64,000 nt of DNA from contig NZ_JACYIZ010000006.1 of NCBI RefSeq assembly GCF_015352975.1, positions 43,936 to 107,935 of the forward strand, in the 5' to 3' direction. Numbering within the stretch: the stretch's first letter is position 1; the number at the start of each line of letters is the position of its first letter. Made by a program: the position numbers and the translations under genes. Source of the stretch: Aestuariimicrobium ganziense (GTDB taxonomy: Bacteria; Actinomycetota; Actinomycetes; Propionibacteriales; Propionibacteriaceae). Below the pieces are notes generated by a model, which was not told where the DNA came from, searched no databases, and saw only the letters and a list, made by a program, of their open reading frames with translations. This document shows, one piece after another, positions 47,246 through 57,140 of the stretch.

Positions 47246-49198
47246 ATGACTGCAGCACTTGAGTTCGGCCACTTCGACAAGGCGGTCCGTCCGCAGGACG
47301 ACCTGTACCGCCACGTCAACGGGGGCTGGTTGGCCACCGCCACGATCGATGACGACAAGCACATGGCAGGCAGCTTCATGACGCTGCGCGACGGGTCTGA
47401 ACAGGCCGTGCGCGACATCATCACCGGTCTGGCCGACGAGCAGCCCGAGGCCGGATCGGAGGCGTGGAAGATCGCCACGCTGTACTCGACCTTCATGGAC
47501 GCCGACGCCATCGAGGCCAAGGGTGCCGAGCCGCTGGCCGCACCGCTGGCCAGGGCCGGGCGGATCACCGACGTCGACGCCTTGGTGCGTCACTGGGGGT
47601 GGGCTGCGCGCCACGGCATCGGCCAGGCGGTCGGCCTTGACGTCGACTCCGACCCCGGTGACCCCAAGCGCCCGGTGCTGTTCCTGTGGCAGTCCGGACT
47701 CGGCCTGCCCGACGAGGAGTACTACCGACTCGACGAGCACGCCGGCATCCGCGAGCAGTACCGGGCCTACCTGACCCGCATCCTCTCCCTGGCCGGCGTC
47801 GCCGACCCCGAGGGTGACGCGCAGGCCGCGTTCGACCTGGAGACCCGGATCGCCGCCCTGCACTGGGACAAGGTGCGCACCCGCGACATGCGCGCGATGT
47901 ACAACCTGCGCACCTGGGACCAGCTGCTGGCCGAGTCACCGCTGCCCTGGGCCCACTTCGCCGACCGGGCCCGGATCAGCCCCGACCAAGTCGCCGAGGT
48001 GGTGCTCGCCCAGCCCTCGTACCTGACCGGATTGGCCGAGCTGGCCACCGTCGAGAACCTGCCCGCGTGGCGTTCGTGGGCCCGCGCCCGGATCGTGTCG
48101 TCGCTGGCCAGCCAGCTGTCGTCCGACTTCGTGCAGGCCCGCTTCGAGTTCTACGACAAGACCCTGATGGGCATCCCGCAGCTCAAGGAGCGCTGGAAGC
48201 GTGGCGTCGCGCTGGTCGAGTCGGTGCTCGGTGAGGCTGTGGGCCGGATCTACGTCGAGCGGCACTTCCCGCCGGTGGCCAAGCAGCGCATGGACGATCT
48301 GGTCGGCCACCTGCTCGAGGCCTACCGCCAGTCGATCACCAACTTGGACTGGATGACCGAGCAGACCAAGGCCGAAGCACTCGACAAGCTGGGCAAGTTC
48401 CGTCCCAAGATCGGCTACCCGAACAAGTGGCGCGACTACTCGTCGCTGACCGTGGTCGAGGGCGACGCGGTGGGCAACCTGATGGCGGCCGCGAAGTTCG
48501 CCCTCGAGCACGAATTGTCGAAGCTGGGCAAGCCGGTCGACCTGGACGAGTGGCTGATGACCCCGCAGACGGTCAACGCCTACTACCACCCGCTGCGCAA
48601 CGAGATCGTGTTCCCCGCGGCGATCCTGCAGCCGCCGTTCTTCAACGTCGACGCCGACGACGCGGTGAACTTCGGTGGCATCGGCGCGGTGATCGGCCAC
48701 GAGATCGGCCACGGTTTCGACGACCAGGGCTCGACCTGCGACGGCGACGGCCAGCTGCGTGACTGGTGGACCGATGACGACCGCTCGGCGTTCGAACAGC
48801 GCACCGGGTCGCTGATCAACCAGTACGACGCGCTCTCGCCCGAGCAGTTGGACGACGATCTGCGGGTCAACGGCAAGCTCACCATCGGTGAGAACATCGG
48901 TGACCTCGGTGGCGTGGGCATCGCGCTCAAGGCGTGGAAGCTGGCCACCGGCGGAGACGTCGAACCGATCGACGGGCTGACCGGCGAGCAGCGGTTCTTC
49001 CTGGGCTATGCGCAGCTGTGGCAGACCAAGATCCGTGACGAGGCGCTCAAGCAGCGCCTGGCGACCGACCCGCACTCCCCTGCCGAGTTCCGGGCCAACC
49101 AGGTCGTGCGCAACATTGACGAGTTCCACACCGCCTTCGGGGTGGGTGAGGACGACCAGATGTGGCTCGATCCCGCTCACCGCGTCACCATCTGGTGA
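47246..49198 (+). CDS. M13 (neprilysin/PepO-like) zinc metallopeptidase
   Basis: A 650-residue oligopeptidase. The zinc site HEIGH has His485, Glu486 and His489, and the third ligand is Glu549 in ENIGDLGG. The NAYYHPLRNEIVFPA substrate-binding segment precedes them. There is no signal peptide, so it is cytoplasmic or leaderless-secreted, as in other bacterial PepO homologues. The C-terminus ends RVTIW, lacking the Cys of eukaryotic members. A GC-rich terminator follows. Confidence 0.93.
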   Translation: MTAALEFGHFDKAVRPQDDLYRHVNGGWLATATIDDDKHMAGSFMTLRDGSEQAVRDIITGLADEQPEAGSEAWKIATLYSTFMDADAIEAKGAEPLAAPLARAGRITDVDALVRHWGWAARHGIGQAVGLDVDSDPGDPKRPVLFLWQSGLGLPDEEYYRLDEHAGIREQYRAYLTRILSLAGVADPEGDAQAAFDLETRIAALHWDKVRTRDMRAMYNLRTWDQLLAESPLPWAHFADRARISPDQVAEVVLAQPSYLTGLAELATVENLPAWRSWARARIVSSLASQLSSDFVQARFEFYDKTLMGIPQLKERWKRGVALVESVLGEAVGRIYVERHFPPVAKQRMDDLVGHLLEAYRQSITNLDWMTEQTKAEALDKLGKFRPKIGYPNKWRDYSSLTVVEGDAVGNLMAAAKFALEHELSKLGKPVDLDEWLMTPQTVNAYYHPLRNEIVFPAAILQPPFFNVDADDAVNFGGIGAVIGHEIGHGFDDQGSTCDGDGQLRDWWTDDDRSAFEQRTGSLINQYDALSPEQLDDDLRVNGKLTIGENIGDLGGVGIALKAWKLATGGDVEPIDGLTGEQRFFLGYAQLWQTKIRDEALKQRLATDPHSPAEFRANQVVRNIDEFHTAFGVGEDDQMWLDPAHRVTIW

Positions 49199-49210
49199 GC
49201 ATCGCCTGCC

Positions 49211-49243
49211 TGCGGGCGGGGTGACGATTCCGCCCTGCCCGCA
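49211..49243 (+). terminator. Terminator of the M13 peptidase gene
   Basis: Arms TGCGGGCGGGG (49211-49221) and CCCTGCCCGCA (49233-49243) pair over 11 positions in plus-strand RNA with one G-U wobble. Confidence 0.65.
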
Positions 49244-49335
49244 TGCAAGCACTAGGCTGTGAGGCGGTGCCGCGCGCTGCAGCGCGGCGTGCCCCAGGCG
49301 GACTCCTCGTCCGCGGACGGACATGGGAGTTGTGA

Positions 49336-50310
49336 GTGAGCGAGCCTTCGCCTGACGCCCGGGACGACCTGACGACCCGGCGCCTCGAGGCCATCGAACG
49401 TCGCCTGTACGAGTTGGCGGTGGCGGGCAATCCCTTCCTCACCGAGGCCGCCCAGCACATCATCGCCGCTGGCGGCAAGCGCTTCCGTCCCCAACTGGTG
49501 GCGCTGTGCTCACAGTTCGGTGGCGAGGTCGACGAGGACGCCCTGGTCGGCGCAGCCTGTGTGGTCGAACTGACCCACGTGGCATCGCTGTACCACGACG
49601 ACGTCATGGACGAGGCGGCGCTGCGCCGCGGAGCCCCCAGCGCCAACGCCCGCTACGGCAACTCGGTGGCGATCCTGGTCGGTGACTACCTGTTCGCCAA
49701 GGCGTCGTCGACGGTGGCCCGGCTCGGGCTTGACTACGTGCTCTTGCAGGCCGAGACCTTCGCCCGGCTGGTGCACGGCCAGATCGCTGAGACCCGAGGC
49801 CCCGCCGAGGGAGAGGACCCGATCGAGCACCACCTGAGCGTGCTCACCGACAAGACAGGCTCACTGATCGCCGCCGCCGCCCGGTTCGGCGGCATGGTCG
49901 CGGGCAGCTCGGAGGAGGTGCTGACCACCCTGACCCAGTTCGGTGAGGAGATCGGCATCGTCTTCCAGTTGGCCGACGACCTGATCGACATCACCAGCGA
50001 CGTCACCGGCAAGACACCGGGAACCGACCTGCGCGAGGGCGTGCCGACCCTGGCGACGCTCATGCTGCGCCAGAGCACCGACCCTGCCGACCTGGCCCTG
50101 CTCGAGCGGATCGACGGCGACCTGTCGACCGATGAGGCCCTGTCGCAGGCGCTGGACGCGCTGCGAGCAAATGCCGTCATCGAGAAGGCCCGCGCCGAGG
50201 TGCGCCGCCGCGCCGAGGTGGCGCGAGGCTTCGTCCACCAGTTGCCGGCCGGAGAGGCGCGCCACCAGCTGGACGAACTCTGCGACGTGGTCGTCGAGCG
50301 GCTCAGCTGA
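49336..50310 (+). CDS. Polyprenyl diphosphate synthase (likely menaquinone side chain)
   Basis: A trans-prenyltransferase condensing isopentenyl diphosphate units, 324 residues. It has GGKRFRP, the first Asp-rich motif DDVMD and the second DDLID (FQLADDLIDITSD). The residues just before DDVMD (ASLYH) are small or aromatic, as in long-chain enzymes. Its position beside the nuo operon is common in actinobacteria and fits menaquinone tail synthesis. The GTG at 49336 has GGGAG upstream. Confidence 0.9.
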   Translation: MSEPSPDARDDLTTRRLEAIERRLYELAVAGNPFLTEAAQHIIAAGGKRFRPQLVALCSQFGGEVDEDALVGAACVVELTHVASLYHDDVMDEAALRRGAPSANARYGNSVAILVGDYLFAKASSTVARLGLDYVLLQAETFARLVHGQIAETRGPAEGEDPIEHHLSVLTDKTGSLIAAAARFGGMVAGSSEEVLTTLTQFGEEIGIVFQLADDLIDITSDVTGKTPGTDLREGVPTLATLMLRQSTDPADLALLERIDGDLSTDEALSQALDALRANAVIEKARAEVRRRAEVARGFVHQLPAGEARHQLDELCDVVVERLS

Positions 50311-50322
50311 GGTCACCCCCCC

Positions 50323-50544
50323 TCAGGGATCGGATGCCTCGATCTCGAAGACCCCGATCTGGGTGACTCCGTCAGAGAGATAGACCGGCCCTGCTCTGGC
50401 AGGTTTTCCGTTCTGGCCGATGGCCTCGGCGGGGTTGGTCGGTCCCCCGCCACTCCCGTCTGCGAACACGACGGGGGCAGCCGCCACACTGCTGGCCAGG
50501 ATGACTCCCGCGATGGCGCCTCGTTTGAGGGCCCGTCTGCTCAT
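50323..50544 (-). CDS. Small secreted protein (function unknown)
   Basis: The 73-residue product has a clear signal peptide (MSRRALKRGAIAGVILASSVAAAP, cleavage near FADG), then a short Gly-rich mature part ending YLSDGVTQIGVFEIEASDP. I do not recognise the family. The ATG at 50544 has GGGGGTGGCGGA upstream and a promoter candidate at 50576-50603. A longer reading runs through promoter DNA. Confidence 0.6.
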   Translation of the reverse strand: MSRRALKRGAIAGVILASSVAAAPVVFADGSGGGPTNPAEAIGQNGKPARAGPVYLSDGVTQIGVFEIEASDP

Positions 50545-50575
50545 GTCCGCCACCCCCGTTGGATGGATTGCGGTC

Positions 50576-50603
50576 ATTGTCCCCCGGGTCGGCGTGGGGG
50601 CAA
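50576..50603 (-). promoter_or_regulatory. Promoter candidate for the small secreted protein
   Basis: Minus strand: TTGCCC (50598-50603), 16 bases, GACAAT (50576-50581). Confidence 0.35.
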
Positions 50604-50756
50604 GAGGCGTCCGGTGGACTCTCAGGTGATTCCTACCCGAGCCGACATGGCTGCCGGGCGTGGATGTGGGCCTGATGGGCGGATCACGCCGGGTACTCGC
50701 GGAGCGATCCGCCTCTCGGACGAGCGGCCGAGCCCGCCGATCGTCCAACCCGGTTG

Positions 50757-50795
50757 GTGGCGTGAAATCGCTGGTCATTCGATGACTTCACGCCA
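50757..50795. repeat. GTGGCG...CGCCAC palindromic element, copy 2
   Basis: Arms TGGCGTGAA and TTCACGCCA enclose TCGCTGGTCATTCGATGAC. It is closely related to copy 3, 45 bases on. Confidence 0.65.
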
Positions 50796-50839
50796 GCAAT
50801 CGAGGGACGCCCCGGGCCTGCCGCGGTCTCGTCCGATCT

Positions 50840-50884
50840 GTGGCGTGAACTTGCTGGTCATCAAGTGACTTCACGCCACGAACC
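50840..50884. repeat. GTGGCG...CGCCAC palindromic element, copy 3
   Basis: Arms GTGGCGTGAA (50840-50849) and TTCACGCCAC (50870-50879) enclose CTTGCTGGTCATCAAGTGAC; it ends CACGAACC like copy 1. Confidence 0.65.
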
Positions 50885-50938
50885 GATGGGGCGCCCGAGG
50901 CAGGAGGGAAGCCAAGTAGCCACCAGCGCCACCACACA

Positions 50939-50978
50939 GGACGAGGCCCCCACCGCGGCTGCGGCAGGGGCCTCGTCC
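50939..50978 (-). terminator. Terminator of the nuo operon
   Basis: Perfect 12-bp arms GGACGAGGCCCC (50939-50950) and complement (50967-50978) lie 13 bases past the nuoN stop. Confidence 0.8.
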
Positions 50979-50990
50979 GAGACGGTCAGG

Positions 50991-52574
50991 TCAGGAGCCC
51001 AGGAAGGCCGAGGCCCGGATCGCCAGCTCGGCCAGCGGCCCGCTCCACAGACCCAGCACCAGAGTGCCGACGGCCGCGACAACGATCACGGTCCAGGTCA
51101 TCCAGCTCGGCTTCTCGACGGTGACGCCCTCGGAGTGCTCGTTCGGCTCGCGGAAGAACATGACCACGATGACGCGCAGGTAGAAGAACGCGGCCACCAA
51201 GCTCATGAGCACCGCCACCAGCACCAGCCAGCCGTAGCCACCGGCCCACGCCGCCAGGAACACCAGCAGCTTGCCGATGAAGCCACCGGTCAGCGGGATG
51301 CCGGCGAAGCTCAGCAGGAACAGCACCATCAGCGCACCGAAGACCGGGTGGCGTCGTCCGATGCCTGACCAGCTGGCCAGCGAGGTCGACTCGCCACCGG
51401 CCTTGCGCACCATGGTCACCAGTGCGAACGCACCCATCGTGGCCAGGCCGTAGGCAGCCAGGTAGAACTGGATCGAACCGACCGAGCCGGTCAGTGCGCC
51501 GAAGGCGCTGGACGAGGTGGGGGTCACCGCACCGGCCACCGCCACCAGCAGGAAGCCGGCATGGGCGATCGCCGAGTAGGCGAACAGCCGCTTGATGTCG
51601 CTCTGCGTCAGCGCGATCACCGAACCGACCAGCATGGTCAGCACCGCGAGGACCGCGAACAGCGGCTGCCAGTCCCACTCCATGCTGCCGAAGCCGACGT
51701 AGAACACCCGCATCAGGGCCGCGACGGCCGCCATCTTGGTGGCGATCGCCATGAAGGCGGTGATCGGGGTGGGGGAACCCATGTAGACGTCGGGGGTCCA
51801 GCTGTGGAAGGGCACGACACCCACCTTGAACAGCAGGCCGACGCCGACCAGGCCCATGCCCGCGGCCAGCAGCAGCGACGAGGCACCGGCCGAACCGATC
51901 ATGGCGTCGACCCGGTTGAGCTCGAACGAGCCGGTGTAGCCGTAGACCAGCGCCGCCCCGTAGAGGAAGAACGCGCTCGACAGCGACCCGAGCAGGAAGT
52001 ACTTCAGCGCGGCCTCCTGGCTGAGCAGGCGGCGGCGACGCGCCAGGCCACACAGCAGGTACAGCGGCAGCGAGAAGATCTCCAGCGCCACGAACATCGT
52101 GATCAGGTCGTTCGACGCCGCGAACAGCATCATGCCGAAGGTGGCGAACAGCACCAGCGGGTAGACCTCGGTGTGCTCCAGGCGCAGCGCGGTCGCCCTC
52201 GCCTCGAGCGGCGAGCCGGGAACCGAGGCCGCCATCGGGACGAAGTCGGTCTGACCCTGGTTGAGCTTGCGCTCACTGGCCAGCAGCAACGCCAGGATCG
52301 TGAAGATGATCAGCGCGCCCCATGTGAACAGCGCCGGCCCGTCGACGCTGACCGAACCGCCGGCCTCGACGCCGAACTCACGACCGCGCCACAACTGCAC
52401 GGTGAAGCCGAAGGCCAGCACCAGGGTGAGCCCGGCGATGATCAGCTGTGCCTCGTCGCGGATGCTGCGACGCAGCACGCCCTCGACGACGACTCCGAGG
52501 CAGGCACCCACGAAGACGACGATCAGCGGCGCGAGTGCGCCCCAGTCCAGATTGGTCTCGAGCAGGGTGAGCAT
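50991..52574 (-). CDS. nuoN: NADH-quinone oxidoreductase subunit N
   Basis: An antiporter-like proton-pumping membrane subunit of complex I. The 527-residue product has about 14 helices, with the key proton-channel lysines and glutamates in segments such as LLAAGMGLVGVGLLFKVGVVPFHSWTPDVY when joined. It is the last nuo gene; its ATG overlaps the nuoM stop by one base (TGATG). Confidence 0.96.
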   Translation of the reverse strand: MLTLLETNLDWGALAPLIVVFVGACLGVVVEGVLRRSIRDEAQLIIAGLTLVLAFGFTVQLWRGREFGVEAGGSVSVDGPALFTWGALIIFTILALLLASERKLNQGQTDFVPMAASVPGSPLEARATALRLEHTEVYPLVLFATFGMMLFAASNDLITMFVALEIFSLPLYLLCGLARRRRLLSQEAALKYFLLGSLSSAFFLYGAALVYGYTGSFELNRVDAMIGSAGASSLLLAAGMGLVGVGLLFKVGVVPFHSWTPDVYMGSPTPITAFMAIATKMAAVAALMRVFYVGFGSMEWDWQPLFAVLAVLTMLVGSVIALTQSDIKRLFAYSAIAHAGFLLVAVAGAVTPTSSSAFGALTGSVGSIQFYLAAYGLATMGAFALVTMVRKAGGESTSLASWSGIGRRHPVFGALMVLFLLSFAGIPLTGGFIGKLLVFLAAWAGGYGWLVLVAVLMSLVAAFFYLRVIVVMFFREPNEHSEGVTVEKPSWMTWTVIVVAAVGTLVLGLWSGPLAELAIRASAFLGS

Positions 52575-54091
52575 CAGTTGCCCCCCTTCACGACCGTCTC
52601 GGGGTCAGTCATGTCGACGTGACTCATGGCTTCCTTCGCGGGTTGTTCCAGAGGGGTGACCAACGGCTTGGGGTAGAAGCCGAACACCAGCAGCAGGGCC
52701 ACCAACGGCACCAGGACCGCCCGCTCGCGCAGGTTGAGGTCGACCGACACGTGGGTCTCGGTCTGCTCGGTGACCGGTCCGGTCATCGTGCGCTGGTAGG
52801 CCAGCAGGATGTAGAGCGCCGAGAGCACCATGCCTAGCACCGCGATGGCGGTGAAGATCGGCTGACGCTGCCAGGAGCCGGCCAGCACCATGTACTCGGA
52901 GATGAAGCTCGAGGTGCCGGGCAGCGACAGGGCCGACAGACCGGCGACCAGGAACAGTCCGGCGAGTACCGGGGCAGTCTTCTGCACGCCACCGAAGGCC
53001 GAGATCTGAGCCGACCCGCGCCGTTTCACCAGGAACCCGATCACCAGGAACAACGCTGCGGTCGAGAAACCGTGGTTCAGCATGTAGAAGATCGAGCCCT
53101 GGATCGAGGTCGAGGTGAAGGCGAAGATGCCGAGCACCATGATGCCGAAGTGGCTGATCGAGGTGTAGGACACCAGCCGCAGCAGGTCGCGTGAGCCGAT
53201 CGCCATCAGCGCGCCGTAGATCACCGACACCACGGCCAGCACGAGGATCACCGGGGTGGCCCACTTGCTGGAGTCGGGGAAGATCGCCAGGCAGAACCGC
53301 AGCATGCCGAACGTGCCGATCTTGTCGAGGATGCCGACCAGCAGCGTGGACGAGCCCGGGCTGGCCTGTTCGGCGGTGTCGGGCAGCCAAGTGTGCACCG
53401 GCACCATGGGGGCCTTGATCGCGAAGGCGATGAAGAAGCCGAGGAACAGCAGTCGTCCCCAGGTGCCCTGGTCGATGTTGGCGGCAGCCAGGTCTGAGAC
53501 CAGGAAGCTGGCCTGGCCGGTCTTGGCGGCCTCGGCGCCGACGCCGACCACGCTGAACAGCATGACCAGACCGCCGGCCAGCGAGTAGAGCAGGAACTTC
53601 AGCGCTGCCTGGCCACGCTTCGGTCCGCCCCAGCGCCCGATCAGGAAGTACATCGGGATCAGGGTGGCCTCGAAGAACAGGTAGAACAGCAGCGTGTCGG
53701 TGGCCATGAAGCAGTAGAGCGCGAAGCTCTCCAGCATCAGCGCCAGCGCGAAGAAGGCGCCGGTGCTGCCTCGGCCGCTCTCAGGGTCGTCACCGATCGT
53801 CCACTCGGCGAGCAGCACGATCGGGACGACGATCACGGTGAGCAGCACCATGGTCATCGACAGGGTGTCCGACCCCAGCGACCAGTGGGCACCGATCGCG
53901 CGGATCCAGGTGTAGCGCTCGTCGAAGCCGGTGCCCGAGGCCGACAGGGCGAACGCCCAGACGCCCATGGCCAGGGTCACCAGCGAGAAGGCGATGCCGG
54001 CGTACTTGGCGGCGGCACCCTTCAGCGCGAAGGTGACCAGAGCGCCGACCAGCGGCACCAGGCCCAACAGGGTGAGCAGGGGGAAAGTCAT
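52574..54091 (-). CDS. nuoM: NADH-quinone oxidoreductase subunit M
   Basis: The second antiporter-like subunit, 505 residues, about 14 helices, with APMVPVHTWLPD and the Glu of the LLAEWTIGDDPE region. It lies 13 bases from nuoL, with its ATG preceded by GAGGGGAGGAG. Confidence 0.96.
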   Translation of the reverse strand: MTFPLLTLLGLVPLVGALVTFALKGAAAKYAGIAFSLVTLAMGVWAFALSASGTGFDERYTWIRAIGAHWSLGSDTLSMTMVLLTVIVVPIVLLAEWTIGDDPESGRGSTGAFFALALMLESFALYCFMATDTLLFYLFFEATLIPMYFLIGRWGGPKRGQAALKFLLYSLAGGLVMLFSVVGVGAEAAKTGQASFLVSDLAAANIDQGTWGRLLFLGFFIAFAIKAPMVPVHTWLPDTAEQASPGSSTLLVGILDKIGTFGMLRFCLAIFPDSSKWATPVILVLAVVSVIYGALMAIGSRDLLRLVSYTSISHFGIMVLGIFAFTSTSIQGSIFYMLNHGFSTAALFLVIGFLVKRRGSAQISAFGGVQKTAPVLAGLFLVAGLSALSLPGTSSFISEYMVLAGSWQRQPIFTAIAVLGMVLSALYILLAYQRTMTGPVTEQTETHVSVDLNLRERAVLVPLVALLLVFGFYPKPLVTPLEQPAKEAMSHVDMTDPETVVKGGN

Positions 54092-54104
54092 CTCACTCCT
54101 CCCC

Positions 54105-56015
54105 TCAGGCCAACCGGCCGAGGTACAGAACGACAGCGACCAGCAGGACGCCCGCCACCATGGTCAGCGCGTAGCTTCGGGCGTACCCGTTCTGCAGGCG
54201 CCTCAGCCCGGTCGACAGCCCGCCGAAGACTCCGGCCGAACCCATCACCGCGCCATCGACGACGGTGCGGTCGAACGAGTCCAGACCCGAGACCAGTCCC
54301 TGGCCGGGACGCATGAACACGGCCTCGTTGAAGGCGTCGCCGTAGAGGTCGTTGCGTCCGGCGATCACCAGCGGGTTGCGGGTGGCCGGGACGGTGTCGG
54401 ACACGTCCGACTTGTGCAGCCACCAGCCGATGACGACACCCACTGCGACGACGGCCATGGTGAGCCAGCCGATCGGGGTGACCTTGAACAGGCTCATCTC
54501 GTGCGGGTGGAACCCGGTCGAGGTGGCCAGCCAGCCGCCGATCCAGTTGTTCATCAGGGCACCGGCGATGATGCTCATCACGGCGAGTACCATCAGCGGG
54601 ATGGTCATCACCAGCGGCGACTCGTGCGGGTGCACACCCTCACGCCATCGCTTGTTGCTGAAGAAGGTCATCATCATCAGCCGGGTCATGTAGTAGGCGG
54701 TCACGCCGGCACCGAGCAGCGCCAGCAGGCCGAACCACAGGCCCTTGTCGAAGGCGGCCTCGATGATGTGGTCCTTGGAGAAGAAGCCCGCCGTGCCCGG
54801 GAAGCCGATGATGGCCAGGTAGCCCATGGCGAAGGTGGCGAAGGTGATCGGCATGGCCTTGGCCAGCGCGCCGTAGTGGCGCATGTCGACGTCGTCGTCC
54901 ATGCCGTGCATCACCGAACCGGCTCCGAGGAACATGTTGGCCTTGAAGAACCCGTGGGTGATCAGGTGGAAGATCGCGAACGCGGTGCCGATCGGGCCCA
55001 GGCCCGCCGCCAACATCATGTAGCCGATCTGGCTCATGGTCGAACCGGCGAGCACCTTCTTGATGTCGTCCTTGCTGGTACCGATCCAGGCGCCGAACAG
55101 CAGCGTGACGGTACCGACGATGGCCACCACCAGGGCAGCGGTCGGGGTCTGGGCGTAGACGGCGTGGCTGCGCACCACCAGGTAGACGCCGGCGGTGACC
55201 ATGGTCGCCGCGTGGATCAGCGCCGACACCGGGGTCGGGCCCTCCATGGCGTCGAGCAGCCACGACTGCAGCGGCACCTGGGCCGACTTGCCGCAGGCAC
55301 CGACCAGGATCAGCAGGCCGAGCAGGGTGACCATGCCCGAGCTCATGCCAGAGACGCGCTCGTTGACCTCGGCGAAGTTCACGGTGCCCAACTGGGTGAG
55401 CATGATGAACATCGCCATGGCCATGCCCATGTCACCGACACGGTTGACCACGAAGGCCTTCTTGGCGGCGACGGCGGCCGACTTGCGGTGCTGCCAGAAG
55501 CCGATCAGCAGGTAGGACGCCAGGCCCACACCCTCCCAGCCGAAGAACAGCAGCAGGTAGTTGTCGGCCAGCACCAAGGTGAGCATCGCCGCGATGAACA
55601 GGTTCAGGTAGGCGAAGAACCGGCGACGGCGCTCGTCATGGGCCATGTAGCCGATCGAGTAAACGTGGATGAGCGCACCCACGCCGGTGATCAGCAGCAC
55701 GAACAGGATCGACAGTTGGTCGACCAGCAGGTCGGTGCGGAAGGTGAACGTCGGGGTGCTGAACAGCTCCCACATCGACACGCGCACCGCCCGGTCGGCC
55801 TCGGTGCGTCCGAGCAGGTCGAGGAACAGCACCAGGCCGATCACGAACGAGGCGATCACCGCGAGGGTGGCCAGCAGGTGGCCCCAGGCGTCGGCGATCT
55901 TGCCGCTCACCATGAGCAGGCCCGACACCACCAGGGGGATCGCGATCATCAGCCACGCCCACTGGAACAGTCCAGTGGCCGCGACCGGGTTCACGACGGT
56001 TTCGAGAAGATACAC
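54105..56015 (-). CDS. nuoL: NADH-quinone oxidoreductase subunit L
   Basis: The distal antiporter-like subunit, 636 residues. The core helices carry KSAQVPLQSWLLDAMEGPTPVSALIHAATMVTAG (shown in part), and the C-terminal part forms the lateral helix and final membrane anchor. It lies 10 bases after nuoK. Confidence 0.96.
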   Translation of the reverse strand: MYLLETVVNPVAATGLFQWAWLMIAIPLVVSGLLMVSGKIADAWGHLLATLAVIASFVIGLVLFLDLLGRTEADRAVRVSMWELFSTPTFTFRTDLLVDQLSILFVLLITGVGALIHVYSIGYMAHDERRRRFFAYLNLFIAAMLTLVLADNYLLLFFGWEGVGLASYLLIGFWQHRKSAAVAAKKAFVVNRVGDMGMAMAMFIMLTQLGTVNFAEVNERVSGMSSGMVTLLGLLILVGACGKSAQVPLQSWLLDAMEGPTPVSALIHAATMVTAGVYLVVRSHAVYAQTPTAALVVAIVGTVTLLFGAWIGTSKDDIKKVLAGSTMSQIGYMMLAAGLGPIGTAFAIFHLITHGFFKANMFLGAGSVMHGMDDDVDMRHYGALAKAMPITFATFAMGYLAIIGFPGTAGFFSKDHIIEAAFDKGLWFGLLALLGAGVTAYYMTRLMMMTFFSNKRWREGVHPHESPLVMTIPLMVLAVMSIIAGALMNNWIGGWLATSTGFHPHEMSLFKVTPIGWLTMAVVAVGVVIGWWLHKSDVSDTVPATRNPLVIAGRNDLYGDAFNEAVFMRPGQGLVSGLDSFDRTVVDGAVMGSAGVFGGLSTGLRRLQNGYARSYALTMVAGVLLVAVVLYLGRLA

Positions 56016-56025
56016 CGAATCCCCC

Positions 56026-56325
56026 TCAGTACTTCAGCAGGTTCGCGTCGTCGACCGAGGCCGAGCGTCTGGTTCGGAAGATGGTGACGATGATCGCCAA
56101 CCCCACCACGACTTCTGCGGCAGCCACCACCATCACCATCAGGGTGCCCACCTGCCCGTCGAGGTTGCCGTGCACGTGGGAGAAGTTGACCATGGCCAGG
56201 TTGGTGGCGTTCAGCATCAACTCGATGCTCATGAACGCCACGATCGCGTTGCGGCGCAGCAGGAAGCCGAGCACACCGATGGTGAACAGGATCACCGACA
56301 GCACGAGGTAGTAGTTGGGGTTCAT
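56026..56325 (-). CDS. nuoK: NADH-quinone oxidoreductase subunit K
   Basis: A 99-residue three-helix subunit (MrpC-like). The conserved glutamates sit in [11 protein letters not shown] and [11 protein letters not shown]. It overlaps nuoJ by four bases (ATGA). Confidence 0.97.
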   Translation of the reverse strand: MNPNYYLVLSVILFTIGVLGFLLRRNAIVAFMSIELMLNATNLAMVNFSHVHGNLDGQVGTLMVMVVAAAEVVVGLAIIVTIFRTRRSASVDDANLLKY

Positions 56326-57140
56326 TCCAGTTCTCCTGCATCGTGGCCACGGGCCTCGCTGATCGCCCGGAAGGCTTCCCGGGTCGGAGCACGCAGTTCG
56401 TCGGCGTCGACGAAGGCACCGCGCTCGGCCAGGGTCTTCGACACCGACAGTTCCGAGACCGAACCGTCGGGCAGCAGCGCCGGGGTCTGGATCGCGTTGT
56501 GCCGGGCGAACACGCCGGAGGCGGGCAGCGGGCCCAGGTGCGATCCGTCGTTGGCGTAGGCCTGCAGCCTGCGGGCGGCGGTCTCACGCTGGCCGAGCTT
56601 GGGGACGATCCGCTCGCCGTGGGCCAGCACCATGGCACCGACGGCGCCGATGATCAGCAGGCCCGAGGTCGCCAGGAACAGGAACACGTAGCGACCGAAG
56701 AACAGGTCGGCCAACGCCTGCACGTTGCCACCGAACGGGGCGGTGGCCCCGTCCAGACCCACCGGGGCGCGCTGGATCGTGCCGCCGACGGTGAACGCCA
56801 GCAGACCCAGCAAGCCCAACACCGCGATCACCGCGGCGACCCGGTGGCCCTTGATGGTCTCGATGGTCGAGTCGGAACTGCCGACGCCGACCAGCATGAC
56901 CACGAACAGGAACAGCATCATGATCGCGCCGGTGTAGACGATGATCTGCACCACGAACAGCAGGGGTGCCTGCAAGGTGGCGTAGAGGATCGCCAGGCAG
57001 ATCATCATGCCGGCCAGTGACAGTGCCGAGTGCACGGGCTTGCGGGCCAGCACCATGCCGAGGGCCAGCAGCACCGCCAGCGGCGCCAGCACCCAGAAGG
57101 CGACCACCGAGGCGGTGGCCATGGGGATCAGCGGGGTCAT
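56322..57140 (-). CDS. nuoJ: NADH-quinone oxidoreductase subunit J
   Basis: A 272-residue subunit with five membrane helices ([19 protein letters not shown] is the conserved third helix) and a soluble C-terminal extension of about 90 residues, longer than in proteobacteria. I start at the ATG at 57140, overlapping the nuoI stop (ATGA); longer reading is antisense-like and non-membrane. Confidence 0.95.
   Translation of the reverse strand: MTPLIPMATASVVAFWVLAPLAVLLALGMVLARKPVHSALSLAGMMICLAILYATLQAPLLFVVQIIVYTGAIMMLFLFVVMLVGVGSSDSTIETIKGHRVAAVIAVLGLLGLLAFTVGGTIQRAPVGLDGATAPFGGNVQALADLFFGRYVFLFLATSGLLIIGAVGAMVLAHGERIVPKLGQRETAARRLQAYANDGSHLGPLPASGVFARHNAIQTPALLPDGSVSELSVSKTLAERGAFVDADELRAPTREAFRAISEARGHDAGELE

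Larger units (their letters stand above)
50545..50990. other. Gene-free region between the small secreted protein and nuoN
   Basis: This 446-base stretch has no gene. It holds the promoter of the small secreted gene, an inverted repeat GGCGGATC/GATCCGCC (50678-50685 and 50706-50713), two palindromic repeats and the nuo terminator. Confidence 0.7.
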
